Made by a program: the position numbers and the translations under genes
Shown here: piece after piece, positions 9,556-18,263 of the stretch
Numbering within the stretch: position 1 is the first letter of the stretch
How the letters are laid out: every line of letters begins with the position of its first letter
Notes under the pieces: model-generated
Database searches by the model: none
What the model was told of the DNA's origin: nothing
What the model saw: only the letters and a program-made list of their open reading frames with translations
Source: Candidatus Mediterraneibacter pullicola
GTDB lineage: Bacteria > Bacillota > Clostridia > Lachnospirales > Lachnospiraceae
DNA length: 64,000 bases
Direction: 5' to 3'
NCBI GenBank assembly: GCA_019117065.1
Contig: DXAK01000008.1
Location: 62,001-126,000 of the forward strand

Positions 9556-10752
9556 TTATTTCACAAGCGCCAAAGTCTCTCTTGCGATAGCCAGCTCCTC
9601 GTTAGTCGGAATGACAAACACCCTTACCTTCGAACCGGGTTTTGTCAGTTCAGCTTGTCTGCCTCTGAGCCCGTCGTTCACTTCCTTATCAAACTCAATG
9701 CCAAGATATCCAAGATAGCTGCACACCTGTTCTCTTACATAGTCATCGTTCTCGCCGATCCCTGCTGTAAAAACAATATCATCCACGCCATTCATGGCAG
9801 CGACATAGGAACCAATATATTTTGCCACTCTGTAAGAGAATGTATCCATAGCAATCTTCGCTTTCTTATCTCCCGCGTTCATAGCGTCTGTCAAGTCTCG
9901 GAAATCGCTGGAAAGCCCCCCAGAAAGTCCGAATACACCGGACTTTTTGTTCAACACGTTCATAACTTCTTGAATATTCATTTTCTCTTTCTGAGCGATA
10001 AATTCCATGATCGCCGGATCGATGTCCCCAGAACGCGTTCCCATTACAAGCCCCTCAAGCGGCGTCAGACCCATGGAAGTATCGACAGATTTTCCATTCA
10101 TGACCGCGGATACGCTGGAACCATTTCCGAGATGGCATACGATTGTCTTAAGCTCCTCATAAGGTTTTCCCATGACTTCAGCAGCCTTTTTGGATACATA
10201 ACTGTGGCTTGTCCCGTGGAATCCGTAACGTCTTACTTTGTATTTCTCATAGTATTCATAGGGAAGACCGTACATATACGCTTTCTCCGGCATTGTCTGA
10301 TGGAAGGCGGTGTCGAACACAGCAACCATCGGAGTGCCCGGCATCAGCTCCTCACACGCCTCAATCCCGATCAAGTTAGCCGGATTGTGAAGCGGAGCTA
10401 GATCATTGCACTCTTCAATCGCTTTCTTTACTTCCTCTGTGATGACAACAGACGATGCAAATTTCTCGCCGCCATGCACAACACGGTGTCCCACTGCTCC
10501 GATCTCATCTAAACGCTTGACGACACCGGTCTGCGCGTTTGTCAGCGCCTCGATTACGAATTGGATCGCCTCTGTGTGTGTGGGCATTGCTTTGTCATAT
10601 TTTTCCTTCTCTCCACCCTCAGGCTGATAAGTCAGGCGCCCGTCGATCCCGATTCTCTCACAGATTCCTTTTGCAAGAACTTCTTCTGACTGCGCATTGA
10701 TAAGCTGGAATTTCAGAGAAGAGCTCCCACAATTGATTACTAATACGTTCAT
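9556..10752 (-). CDS. ackA: Acetate kinase
   Basis: A 398-residue enzyme making ATP and acetate from acetyl phosphate. The phosphate loop NCGSSSLKF is at the N terminus, followed by GHRVVHGGEKF, FDTAFHQTMP and the nucleotide-binding GMGTRSGDIDP-type region (MGTRSGDIDP). The start at 10752 has GGAGGAAAGGA upstream and begins MNVLVINCG. It follows pta by about 100 bases and is probably transcribed with it. Together they produce acetate and ATP during fermentation. Confidence 0.97.
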   Translation of the reverse strand: MNVLVINCGSSSLKFQLINAQSEEVLAKGICERIGIDGRLTYQPEGGEKEKYDKAMPTHTEAIQFVIEALTNAQTGVVKRLDEIGAVGHRVVHGGEKFASSVVITEEVKKAIEECNDLAPLHNPANLIGIEACEELMPGTPMVAVFDTAFHQTMPEKAYMYGLPYEYYEKYKVRRYGFHGTSHSYVSKKAAEVMGKPYEELKTIVCHLGNGSSVSAVMNGKSVDTSMGLTPLEGLVMGTRSGDIDPAIMEFIAQKEKMNIQEVMNVLNKKSGVFGLSGGLSSDFRDLTDAMNAGDKKAKIAMDTFSYRVAKYIGSYVAAMNGVDDIVFTAGIGENDDYVREQVCSYLGYLGIEFDKEVNDGLRGRQAELTKPGSKVRVFVIPTNEELAIARETLALVK

Positions 10753-10851
10753 TTCCTTTCCTCCCAAATGCTTTCTTATTTCTCATACAGGATATTCCCT
10801 ATTCTATCCTGTCTTATTCAAACACACCTTTTTCCGTACTGTCTTTTGAGC

Positions 10852-11847
10852 TTATATAGCCTGTGCCTGAACGGCTGTAATCGCTACCACGCCTACGATA
10901 TCCTCTGCGCTGCATCCACGTGACAGATCGTTGACCGGAGCCGCGATTCCCTGCGTCAACGGACCATAAGCCTCCGCCTTGCCAAGCCTCTGCACCAGCT
11001 TGTACCCGATATTTCCTGCATCCAGATCTGGGAAAATCAGCACGTTAGCATGGCCTGCGACCTCGCTGCCCGGCGCCTTGGAAGCGCCCACCTCCGGAAC
11101 GATAGCCGCGTCAAGCTGCAGTTCCCCGTCCAGTTTCAGTTCCGGAGCGAACTCGCGCGCAAGGCGTGTAGCCTCCACAACCTTATCCACATCTGCATGC
11201 TTTGCACTGCCCTTTGTGGAATGAGAAAGCATTGCCACAATCGGTTCTTTCCCTGTCAGAGTCCTGAAAGATTCTGCGGAAGAAAGAGCGATATAGGCCA
11301 GTTTCTCCGGATCCGGATTCTGCTCAAGCCCTGCGTCTCCGAAAATAAATGTTCCGTCCGCCCCCATGTCGCAGTCCGGAACTACCATAAGGAAGAAAGC
11401 GGATACCAGCTTTGTGCCCGGTTTTGTCTTGAGGATCTGAAGGCACGGACGCAATGTATCCGCCGTAGAGTGGCACGCTCCGGATACCATGCCGTCAGCA
11501 TCCCCCATCTTGACCATCATAACACCATAATACAGGTAATTGTTCAGCAGAAGCTCTCTTGCCTGTTCCTCCGTCACCCCCTTTTTCTGTCTTAATTCAA
11601 CAAGTTTTGCGATGTAACTCTCTGTCTTGTCATTAGTCGCCGGATCTACAATCACCGCACCGGAAATGTCGTATGTACCTCTGTTTTTCTCGATCTCTTC
11701 TTTGCTGCCCACGAGGATCAGATCTGCAATACCTTCCCTTAAGACCGCCTCCGCAGCCTTATACGTTCTTTCGTCCTCTGTCTCAGGAAGGACAATCGTC
11801 TTCTTATCTGATTTTGCCCTCTCTTTGATCTCATCAATGAATCCCAT
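10852..11847 (-). CDS. pta: Phosphate acetyltransferase
   Basis: A 331-residue single-domain Pta converting acetyl-CoA and phosphate to acetyl phosphate. Recognisable segments are IVLPETEDERT near the N terminus, GMVSGACHSTADT in the middle and a C-terminal PVNDLSRGCSAEDIV. It lacks the N-terminal regulatory domain of proteobacterial Pta. The ATG at 11847 has AAAGGTGG upstream. It is the first gene of pta-ackA, with a good promoter at 11889-11917. Confidence 0.96.
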   Translation of the reverse strand: MGFIDEIKERAKSDKKTIVLPETEDERTYKAAEAVLREGIADLILVGSKEEIEKNRGTYDISGAVIVDPATNDKTESYIAKLVELRQKKGVTEEQARELLLNNYLYYGVMMVKMGDADGMVSGACHSTADTLRPCLQILKTKPGTKLVSAFFLMVVPDCDMGADGTFIFGDAGLEQNPDPEKLAYIALSSAESFRTLTGKEPIVAMLSHSTKGSAKHADVDKVVEATRLAREFAPELKLDGELQLDAAIVPEVGASKAPGSEVAGHANVLIFPDLDAGNIGYKLVQRLGKAEAYGPLTQGIAAPVNDLSRGCSAEDIVGVVAITAVQAQAI

Positions 11848-11888
11848 GATTAAAAATCCACCTTTCATTTTTTATCACATGTGACTTT

Positions 11889-11917
11889 ATTATAACGCAA
11901 AGGTTTTTTGTATACAA
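11889..11917 (-). promoter_or_regulatory. pta promoter
   Basis: Minus-strand -35 TTGTAT (11912-11917), 17-base spacer and -10 TATAAT (11889-11894). The -35 box overlaps one arm of an inverted repeat at 11914-11955, so a protein bound there could block transcription. Confidence 0.8.
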
Positions 11918-11955
11918 GGGGATTTTATGTGCATTTTTAAGTACAATCCCCTTGT
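11914..11955. promoter_or_regulatory. Inverted repeat over the pta -35 box
   Basis: ACAAGGGGATT (11914-11924) and AATCCCCTTGT (11945-11955) form 11-bp perfect arms 20 bases apart. There is no gene on the plus strand for it to terminate, and its left arm covers the pta -35 box. I read it as a possible operator or DNA loop; the regulator is unknown. Confidence 0.5.
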
Positions 11956-12015
11956 TTTTCACAGTCTCTTTATATGATTGTCACAAAAATAACAATCTTA
12001 TTCAGTCAAAGAAAC

Positions 12016-12070
12016 GTCGGCGTACAAAAGGCATTGCGCAATTGAAGCGTATTGTCTTTTGTACGCCGAC
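12016..12070. terminator. Long hairpin after mgtE
   Basis: A 15-bp perfect stem GTCGGCGTACAAAAG / CTTTTGTACGCCGAC with a 25-base loop, starting four bases after the mgtE stop. The loop holds the palindrome ATTGCGCAAT. No U-tract follows on the minus strand, so it may stabilise the 3' end rather than act as a classic intrinsic terminator. Confidence 0.6.
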
Positions 12071-12074
12071 ACTA

Positions 12075-13427
12075 TCATAAATGGAATACTGACGTTACAA
12101 TATTAAAATATACAAGAATCGTGCATGTGTCTGTGATCGTGGTAATAAGAGGCGCGGCCATGATCGCCGGATCTATACCGATCTTCTTTGCAATCAACGG
12201 CAGGATGCAGCCGATGCATTTTGCAATGGTGACCACTGCGATCATTGTGACTCCAAGCGCCACAGCCAGCATGATATCCCTGTCATACATGATACAGATG
12301 CGGATACCGTTTACAAAAGCAAGCAGGGCTCCGACGACTACCGCCACTCTGATCTCCTTAAATATTACCTTAAAGATATCGGAAAACTCGATCTCCCCCA
12401 CCGCGAGCCCGCGGATAATAAGCGTAGAGCTCTGAGAGCCGCAGTTTCCGCCCGTACCCATGAGCATAGGGATGAAGGTAATCAGAATCGGCATCGCTGC
12501 CATCGCGTTTTCATAATACCCTAAGATCTCGCCAGTCACCGTCGCTGAGAGCATCAGAAGCATCAACCACGGCGTACGGTTTCGCACCTGCCGGAGAACG
12601 GACGTCTCAAAGTATGAGTCCTCATTTGGGCTGACACCGGCCATGATACTGATATCTTCCGTCGCCTCATCTTGAAGCACGAGCATAGCGTCGTCAACCG
12701 TTACAATACCTACAAGACAGTTCTCATGATCAATGATAGGGATCGCCACCAAACCGTACTTGTTGATCATGTTTGCCACTTTTTCCTGATCGTCCAGCGT
12801 TCTCGCATACAACACGTTCTCATCCATGATCTCTTCAATCAGCCGGGACTCTCCCGCTGTCAGAAGATCTTTGACGTCAACCATCCCGATGAGTCTTCTT
12901 TTCTCTGTCACATAGCAGGTATAGATCGTCTCTTTGTTGATACCGACCTGACGGATCTTTAAGATCGCCTCAGCCACTGTCATCTCTTTGCGCAGGCTGA
13001 TATACTCGATATTCATGATGCTGCCTGCGCTGTCTTCCGGATACTGCAAAAGCGCGTTGATCTTCTGTCTTGTCTCCTCGTCAGTCACGGTAAGAATACG
13101 GTCCACCACATTGGCGGGCATCTCCTCCAAAACGTCCACCGTATCGTCCACGTACATTTCATCCATGACCTCTTCCAGCTCTGAATCCGTCAGTGCATTG
13201 ATCAGGTCCTCGCGCATGTCGCTGTTCATGTCCGTAAACACTTCCGCAGCCTCTTCTTTTGCGAGAAGGCGGAATACAAGCGTGCGCTGTTTCTTGTCCA
13301 ATTCCTCTAATATATCGACAATATCCACAGGGTGAACAGTCTCTAGTTCCTCTTTCAGTTGTTTAAAATTATGTGCCTCCAGCAGCCGAATGATCTGCCC
13401 GGAGTCCATTCTGTTCTCCTGATTCAT
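12075..13427 (-). CDS. mgtE: Magnesium transporter MgtE
   Basis: A 450-residue MgtE channel. An N-terminal helical MgtE_N domain (about 20-125) is followed by two CBS domains (about 130-255) that sense cytosolic magnesium. About five membrane segments lie between 280 and 450. The pore signature TGGNCGSQSSTLIIRGLAVG is present. GGAAGGGAT precedes the ATG. The upstream gap is about 100 bases and cannot hold an M-box riboswitch, so regulation is probably through the protein's own gating. It is divergent from tmcAL. Confidence 0.94.
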   Translation of the reverse strand: MNQENRMDSGQIIRLLEAHNFKQLKEELETVHPVDIVDILEELDKKQRTLVFRLLAKEEAAEVFTDMNSDMREDLINALTDSELEEVMDEMYVDDTVDVLEEMPANVVDRILTVTDEETRQKINALLQYPEDSAGSIMNIEYISLRKEMTVAEAILKIRQVGINKETIYTCYVTEKRRLIGMVDVKDLLTAGESRLIEEIMDENVLYARTLDDQEKVANMINKYGLVAIPIIDHENCLVGIVTVDDAMLVLQDEATEDISIMAGVSPNEDSYFETSVLRQVRNRTPWLMLLMLSATVTGEILGYYENAMAAMPILITFIPMLMGTGGNCGSQSSTLIIRGLAVGEIEFSDIFKVIFKEIRVAVVVGALLAFVNGIRICIMYDRDIMLAVALGVTMIAVVTIAKCIGCILPLIAKKIGIDPAIMAAPLITTITDTCTILVYFNIVTSVFHL

Positions 13428-13468
13428 TCTTTTATCCCTTCCCGTTTCTCTGGCATCCCAAATATGGT

Positions 13469-13499
13469 ACTATAAGAATCCATCTTTTTATAGTATAAT
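13469..13499. promoter_or_regulatory. Divergent mgtE/tmcAL promoter region with inverted repeat
   Basis: A plus-strand -10 TATAAT (13494-13499) lies about 31 bases before the tmcAL ATG, without a convincing -35. On the minus strand TATAGT (13469-13474) can serve mgtE. ACTATAA (13469-13475) and TTATAGT (13488-13494) form an inverted repeat joining the two -10 boxes, which suggests shared control or mutual interference. Confidence 0.5.
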
Positions 13500-13530
13500 A
13501 TGGTAGAAATCGATATACAAGGAGATTCTT

Positions 13531-14820
13531 ATGAAAATTGTCGGTCTGATCACAGAATACAATCCGTTCCATAACGGTCATCTGCATCATATAGAGCAAG
13601 CAAAACAGATCACGGGCGCTGACGCCGCCGTGGTCGTCATGAGCGGCGACTATGTCCAGCGTGGTGTTCCCGCCTTCATGCCAAAACGCGTACGAGCGGA
13701 GATGGCGCTTAAGTGCGGAGCATCAGCCATCTTCGAACTTCCCGTCTGCTATGCCACCGGCAGCGCAGAGCATTTTGCCCTTGGCGCCGTGTCCCTGCTG
13801 GATAGCCTGGGCATTGTTGACTGTATCTGTTTTGGAAGCGAATGCAACGATTTGGACGCTCTTTCCCACGTCGCTGACATTTTAAGCCGGGAGCCTCATG
13901 ACTACCGCACTCTTCTGAAAAACAACTTAAAAAAGGGATCGTCCTTCCCTTCCGCCAGACAGAATGCCATGCTGGAATACACAAAAAATTCCTCCTATGC
14001 CTCTCTGCTTGATGATCCCAACAACATACTGGGAATCGAATACCTCAAAGCCCTGAAAAAAGTAGAAAGTCCCATGGTTCCTTTCACCATCCGGCGAATG
14101 GGATCTCATTACCATGACCAGAGCCTTGACAGCGGGAACCTCAGCTCCGCATCCGCCATACGTTCTCTGCTTGCATACTCCGGGGCCGTCATTAGCACAG
14201 AGCGCATGGGAGGCGGTTTTGAAGATACAGCCTTTTCCACAGTGCTGGGCGAGCTCGAGGAGCAAATGCCCTCCTCCTGTCTGGCGCTTTTAAAGGACTA
14301 TCACAGAGTCGCATATCCAATATACCGAAATGACTTCTCCATTCTTTTAAAATATAAACTGCTCAACAAGACGCCGTCCACACTCACCCGCTACATGGAT
14401 GTGTCTGAAGAACTTGCCAACCGGATCTGCGATAAGTTGAATAACTTCTTTAACTATAAGCAATTCGCAGAACTCCTTAAAACAAGGGAAGTCACACAAA
14501 CCCGAATCAACCGCGCGCTCCTCCACATTATGCTGGGAACAAAAAAAACAGATGTGGCCGAGTACGCTGAAAGCGGAAGGCATTTCTACGCCCGCCTGCT
14601 CGGCTACAGAAAAGATAAGGCGAAGCTTATCTCCCATATTGTCAAAAGAAGCACCCTTCCAGTGCTCATACGCCTCTCCGACCGAGAATCACTGCCGGCC
14701 TTGGGACAAAAAATGCTGAGAAATGATCTTCTCGCGTCTAACCTGTATATGTCTGTAGTAACGGATAAATATAAAACCGCGTTCCAGAATGAATATAAGC
14801 ATGGGATTCTGAAGATATAA
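13531..14820 (+). CDS. tmcAL: tRNA(Met) cytidine acetate ligase TmcAL (YlbM family)
   Basis: A 429-residue enzyme that uses ATP and free acetate to acetylate C34 of elongator tRNA-Met, giving ac4C. The N-terminal nucleotidyltransferase fold starts GLITEYNPFHNGHLHHI, containing the HxGH nucleotide-binding motif. VVVMSGDYVQRG and the FELPVCYATGSAEHFALGA segment follow, as in Bacillus subtilis YlbM. The C-terminal half is helical and tRNA-binding in the family. CAAGGAGATTCTT precedes the ATG. It is a single gene, divergent from mgtE, near pta-ackA, whose product acetate is its substrate. Confidence 0.9.
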   Translation: MKIVGLITEYNPFHNGHLHHIEQAKQITGADAAVVVMSGDYVQRGVPAFMPKRVRAEMALKCGASAIFELPVCYATGSAEHFALGAVSLLDSLGIVDCICFGSECNDLDALSHVADILSREPHDYRTLLKNNLKKGSSFPSARQNAMLEYTKNSSYASLLDDPNNILGIEYLKALKKVESPMVPFTIRRMGSHYHDQSLDSGNLSSASAIRSLLAYSGAVISTERMGGGFEDTAFSTVLGELEEQMPSSCLALLKDYHRVAYPIYRNDFSILLKYKLLNKTPSTLTRYMDVSEELANRICDKLNNFFNYKQFAELLKTREVTQTRINRALLHIMLGTKKTDVAEYAESGRHFYARLLGYRKDKAKLISHIVKRSTLPVLIRLSDRESLPALGQKMLRNDLLASNLYMSVVTDKYKTAFQNEYKHGILKI

Positions 14821-14851
14821 GAAAACAGCGCTTAACTGCCGCGCTGTTTTC
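14821..14851. terminator. Bidirectional terminator between tmcAL and icd
   Basis: Perfect 11-bp stem GAAAACAGCGC / GCGCTGTTTTC with a nine-base loop, directly after the tmcAL stop and seven bases from the icd stop. The A/T ends of the stem supply U-rich tails in both directions. Confidence 0.85.
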
Positions 14852-14858
14852 TACAAAT

Positions 14859-16055
14859 TTACAGTCGTTTAGCAATGGCTTTGATAAACCCTTCACTGCT
14901 AAGTACCGTTGGATTTTCAATCGTGGTGATGAGCGCAAGGTCCTTTGTCATCTCTCCCGCCTCAATCGTGTCAATTGTCGCCTTCTCCAGCCTATCGGCG
15001 AACTCTATCAGTTCTTTGTTCCCATCCAGCTCGCCGCGCTTTCTCAGAGCGCCTGTCCAAGCAAAGATGGTAGCCACCGAGTTGGTGGAAGTCTCCTCGC
15101 CTTTCAGATGTTTATAATAGTGGCGCTGAACAGTTCCGTGAGCTGCTTCATACTCATAGTACCCCTCCGGAGATACAAGCACGGACGTCATCATGGCAAG
15201 GGAGCCAAAGGCAGAGGATACCATATCACTCATCACATCCCCATCATAGTTCTTGCACGCCCAGATATATCCCCCCTCTGATTTCATGACACGGGCAACC
15301 GCGTCGTCGATCAGCGTATAGAAATACTCAATCCCCGCCTCTTTGAATTTCTGATCAAACTCCGCGTCATAGATCTCTTGGAAAATATCCTTAAACGTAT
15401 GATCGTACTTCTTAGAGATGGTATCCTTTGTAGCAAACCAAAGATCTTGCTTCGTATCCAAAGCATAGGAAAAACAGCTCCTAGCAAAGCTCTCGATAGA
15501 GCTATTCAGATTATGCATTCCCTGCACAATGCCCGGTCCCTCAAAGTTGTGTATTAATTCCTTCGTCTGCGCGCCGTCCCCAGCCGTGTATACAAGCTCC
15601 ACTTTTCCGGCTCCCGGTATTTTCATCTCAGTTCCCTTATACACATCGCCGTAGGCATGTCTGGCGATCGTGATGGGTTTCTTCCAGTTCTTCACGCACG
15701 GCTCAATCCCTTTGACCACAATAGGTGCACGGAACACAGTTCCATCCAGAATCGCCCGGATCGTACCGTTCGGGCTCTTCCACATTTGTTTTAAGTTATA
15801 CTCGCTCATACGCGCCGCGTTCGGAGTGATGGTCGCACATTTCACCGCAACTTTATATTTTTTCGTGGCCATTGCGGAGTCTACTGTCACCTGATCATCC
15901 GTCTCATTTCTATGTTCCAGACCTAGATCGTAATACTCTGTCTTAAGATCAATGTACGGAATGAGCAGTTCATCCTTAATCATCTTCCAAAGGATCCTTG
16001 TCATCTCGTCCCCATCCATCTCTACAAGTGGTGTAGTCATCTTAATTTTTTCCAT
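14859..16055 (-). CDS. icd: NADP-dependent isocitrate dehydrogenase (homodimeric class)
   Basis: A 398-residue enzyme of the eukaryote-like dimeric Icd type, oxidising isocitrate to 2-oxoglutarate and carbon dioxide. It begins with [20 protein letters not shown], and has [18 protein letters not shown] near residue 95 and [11 protein letters not shown] near 305. AGGAGGAGACAGACA precedes the ATG. It follows the GntR gene and the (Re)-citrate synthase gene on the same strand. Together they give most of the oxidative branch to glutamate; aconitase must lie elsewhere. Confidence 0.95.
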   Translation of the reverse strand: MEKIKMTTPLVEMDGDEMTRILWKMIKDELLIPYIDLKTEYYDLGLEHRNETDDQVTVDSAMATKKYKVAVKCATITPNAARMSEYNLKQMWKSPNGTIRAILDGTVFRAPIVVKGIEPCVKNWKKPITIARHAYGDVYKGTEMKIPGAGKVELVYTAGDGAQTKELIHNFEGPGIVQGMHNLNSSIESFARSCFSYALDTKQDLWFATKDTISKKYDHTFKDIFQEIYDAEFDQKFKEAGIEYFYTLIDDAVARVMKSEGGYIWACKNYDGDVMSDMVSSAFGSLAMMTSVLVSPEGYYEYEAAHGTVQRHYYKHLKGEETSTNSVATIFAWTGALRKRGELDGNKELIEFADRLEKATIDTIEAGEMTKDLALITTIENPTVLSSEGFIKAIAKRL

Positions 16056-16111
16056 TGTCTGTCTCCTCCTGATCTAAACTCTCCGTCCTCCTGTCGGCTG
16101 AGGTACTTTTT

Positions 16112-16768
16112 CTAATATCCCTGCTTTTTTAAATTCTGCATCACGTGCATAATATGCTCGTTTGCCAGCTGTTCCGCCATCTCCGCGTCCCTGTCCCGGA
16201 TCGCGCGCAGGATCTGACGGTGCTCCCGGATAGATTTTCTGGCCCTGTCCTCCGATACAACCGAAGACTTTCTGGCCGCTTGTACATAATTGTGAAAATC
16301 CGTCAGCACATGGCTTAGGATCCGGCTGCCCGACGCTTCATAGAGAATGGCATGGAACCTTCCGTCCAGCGCCGCCACCTGTTCCGCATTAAACCCACTC
16401 TCTTTCTTCATCTGGAATTCCGAGAGAAGTATTGCTTCCTCCAGTTCATCAAGCTGCGCCTCCGAAATGTTCTCCGACGCCCAGCGGGCGCACAGCCCTT
16501 CCAGCATCGAACGGATCATATAAATATCCCATATATCCTTGTGGGAAATCCCAGTCACATAGGCTCCCCGGTTGGGGATGATCGTCACCAGTCCCTCCAG
16601 TTCAAGCTGACGCAGCGCCTCTCTGACAGGAGTACGGCTCACGCCAAGCTCTCTTCCTATTGTATTTTCCCTGAGCTCATCGTTTTCCTTATATTTACCG
16701 TTCAGGATATCTTCACGGATCTTCTGGAAAACACGCCCGCCAAGGGAATGATCCTGATACTCTTCCAT
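16112..16768 (-). CDS. GntR family transcriptional regulator (FCD type)
   Basis: A 218-residue regulator. The winged-helix domain (about 10-75) contains NTIGRELGVSRTPVREALRQ, the GntR signature. The C-terminal domain (about 80-210) is all-helical FCD type, with Asp and His residues that bind metal and an organic acid in relatives. AAAGGAGCGAAAG precedes the ATG. It lies between the citrate synthase and icd genes, and a perfect palindrome typical of GntR operators covers the operon promoter at 18199-18228. I infer that it senses a tri- or dicarboxylate and represses this operon. Confidence 0.88.
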   Translation of the reverse strand: MEEYQDHSLGGRVFQKIREDILNGKYKENDELRENTIGRELGVSRTPVREALRQLELEGLVTIIPNRGAYVTGISHKDIWDIYMIRSMLEGLCARWASENISEAQLDELEEAILLSEFQMKKESGFNAEQVAALDGRFHAILYEASGSRILSHVLTDFHNYVQAARKSSVVSEDRARKSIREHRQILRAIRDRDAEMAEQLANEHIMHVMQNLKKQGY

Positions 16769-16786
16769 CTTTCGCTCCTTTTGACG

Positions 16787-18175
16787 TCATATTGTCACAT
16801 GCAGTTCTTCACACACACTTGCTATTTTCTCAACTATTTCCTCATCTGTCAAGACCGTAACCCTTCCGCCTTCATATTCCTGATCTACCCATTCCTTCAG
16901 CTTTTGCACAAGCCGGGAATTTTTATCTACCTGACGATTCCCCGACAACTTATAGTATGCGTTGATCCAGTAGGCGATGCCCGCCGCTCCAGAAGTATTG
17001 GACACAGATACCAGCGCAGGCCGGTTTAAATATTTATCCGTGTCGAATATATTATAGATCTCTTCATTTTTCAGCATTCCGTCCGCATGGATTCCCGCTC
17101 TTGTGACATTGAAATTCTTGCCTACAAAAGGAGTTCTCGACGGAATATTGTATCCAATCTCTTTTTCGTAATACTCCGCCAGTTCTGTAATCACTGTCGT
17201 ATCCATTCCGTCCAATGTGCCCCGGAGCTGGGCATACTCAAATACCATTGCTTCAAGAGGCGTATTCCCCGTACGTTCCCCAATGCCGAAAAGGGAGCAA
17301 TTAACTCCGCACGCCCCATAAAGCCACGCCGTAGTGGAATTGTTCACCGCCTTGTAGAAATCATTATGCCCGTGAAACTCGATCAATTCGCTGGGAACGC
17401 CTGCGTGGGTCATCAAACCATAGATAATACCGGGGATGGATCTTGGTATCACCGCGCCTGGAAAATTCACCCCGTATCCCATCGTATCACAGACACGGAT
17501 CTTTACAGGAATCTGATACTCCTCCTTCAGTTTCATCAATTCTAAGCAAAACGGAATAACGAATCCGTAGATGTCGGACCGGGTAATGTCCTCCAGATGA
17601 CATCTGGGACGCACGCCCGTCTCCATACATTCTCTCATCACGGATAGATAATGTTCCAGCGCCTGCCGCCTCGTCATCTTCAACTTGTAAAAAATGTGAT
17701 AATCAGAACAGCTTACAAGAATTCCTGTCTCTTTTAATCCGATCTCTTTCACCAGCTCAAAATCTTTTTTACTCGCCCGGATCCAGCTGGTGATCTCCGG
17801 AAATTCATACCCTTTTTCCAGACACTTGTACACTGCCTCCCTATCCTTCTTGCCGTACAGAAAAAATTCGCTCTGGCGTATCTTGCCCTTCGGACCTCCC
17901 AAACGGTGCAGATAGTCGTAGATCGTCACAATCTGCTCTGTCGTATAAGGAGCTCTGGACTGCTGCCCATCCCGAAATGTAGTGTCCGTAATCCAGATTT
18001 CATCCGGCATATTGTGGGGCACTATCCTATCATTGAACGCGATCTTCGGTATCTCGTCATAATGAAACAGATTGCGGAACACATTGGGGGTGTCCACGTC
18101 CACCAGAGGATACATGTGCTCTTCCAATTCCAGCAGATTCGTATGCTTGTTCAAAAATACTTTCCTGTCTTCCAT
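16787..18175 (-). CDS. Probable (Re)-citrate synthase (homocitrate/isopropylmalate synthase superfamily)
   Basis: A 462-residue DRE-TIM aldolase-type enzyme. The active-site segment DTTFRDGQQSRAPYT is near residue 60. The metal-binding EFHGHNDFYKAVNN is near 270, followed by NCSLFGIGERTGNTPLEA. It lacks the C-terminal LeuA leucine-binding domain, so it is not a typical isopropylmalate synthase. Clostridia use a (Re)-face citrate synthase of this family, and the neighbouring icd makes that the best reading. Homocitrate or isopropylmalate synthase remain possible. The ATG at 18175 has AAGGAGGAA upstream. Confidence 0.75.
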   Translation of the reverse strand: MEDRKVFLNKHTNLLELEEHMYPLVDVDTPNVFRNLFHYDEIPKIAFNDRIVPHNMPDEIWITDTTFRDGQQSRAPYTTEQIVTIYDYLHRLGGPKGKIRQSEFFLYGKKDREAVYKCLEKGYEFPEITSWIRASKKDFELVKEIGLKETGILVSCSDYHIFYKLKMTRRQALEHYLSVMRECMETGVRPRCHLEDITRSDIYGFVIPFCLELMKLKEEYQIPVKIRVCDTMGYGVNFPGAVIPRSIPGIIYGLMTHAGVPSELIEFHGHNDFYKAVNNSTTAWLYGACGVNCSLFGIGERTGNTPLEAMVFEYAQLRGTLDGMDTTVITELAEYYEKEIGYNIPSRTPFVGKNFNVTRAGIHADGMLKNEEIYNIFDTDKYLNRPALVSVSNTSGAAGIAYWINAYYKLSGNRQVDKNSRLVQKLKEWVDQEYEGGRVTVLTDEEIVEKIASVCEELHVTI

Positions 18176-18198
18176 CTGTGTCTTCCTCCTTAGAACAT

Positions 18199-18228
18199 TT
18201 TTGTATAATTGTATACAGTTATACAAAA
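18199..18228. promoter_or_regulatory. Perfect palindromic operator, probably for the adjacent GntR protein
   Basis: Arms TTTTGTATAA (18199-18208) and TTATACAAAA (18219-18228) are exact inverses around a ten-base centre that itself contains the palindrome TGTATACA. The site lies between and over the -35 and -10 boxes of the citrate synthase promoter. GntR/FCD proteins commonly bind short T/A-rich palindromes with a GTATAC core, so autoregulation of the operon is likely. Confidence 0.8.
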
Positions 18229-18236
18229 TTTGTCAA
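18208..18236 (-). promoter_or_regulatory. Promoter of the citrate synthase-gntR-icd operon
   Basis: Minus-strand -35 TTGACA (18231-18236), 17-base spacer, -10 TACAAT (18208-18213). The spacer and -10 are covered by the palindromic operator. Confidence 0.85.
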
Positions 18237-18263
18237 CACAGATTTCACTTCATAGATAAAGAA

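Noticed and set aside
9493-10401. A 302-codon open frame on the plus strand opposite ackA
   Set aside because: It lies wholly antisense to a clear acetate kinase gene, resembles no protein and has no ribosome site.
13428-13530. M-box magnesium riboswitch upstream of mgtE
   Set aside because: The gap is about 100 bases, shared by two divergent genes, too short for the M-box fold.
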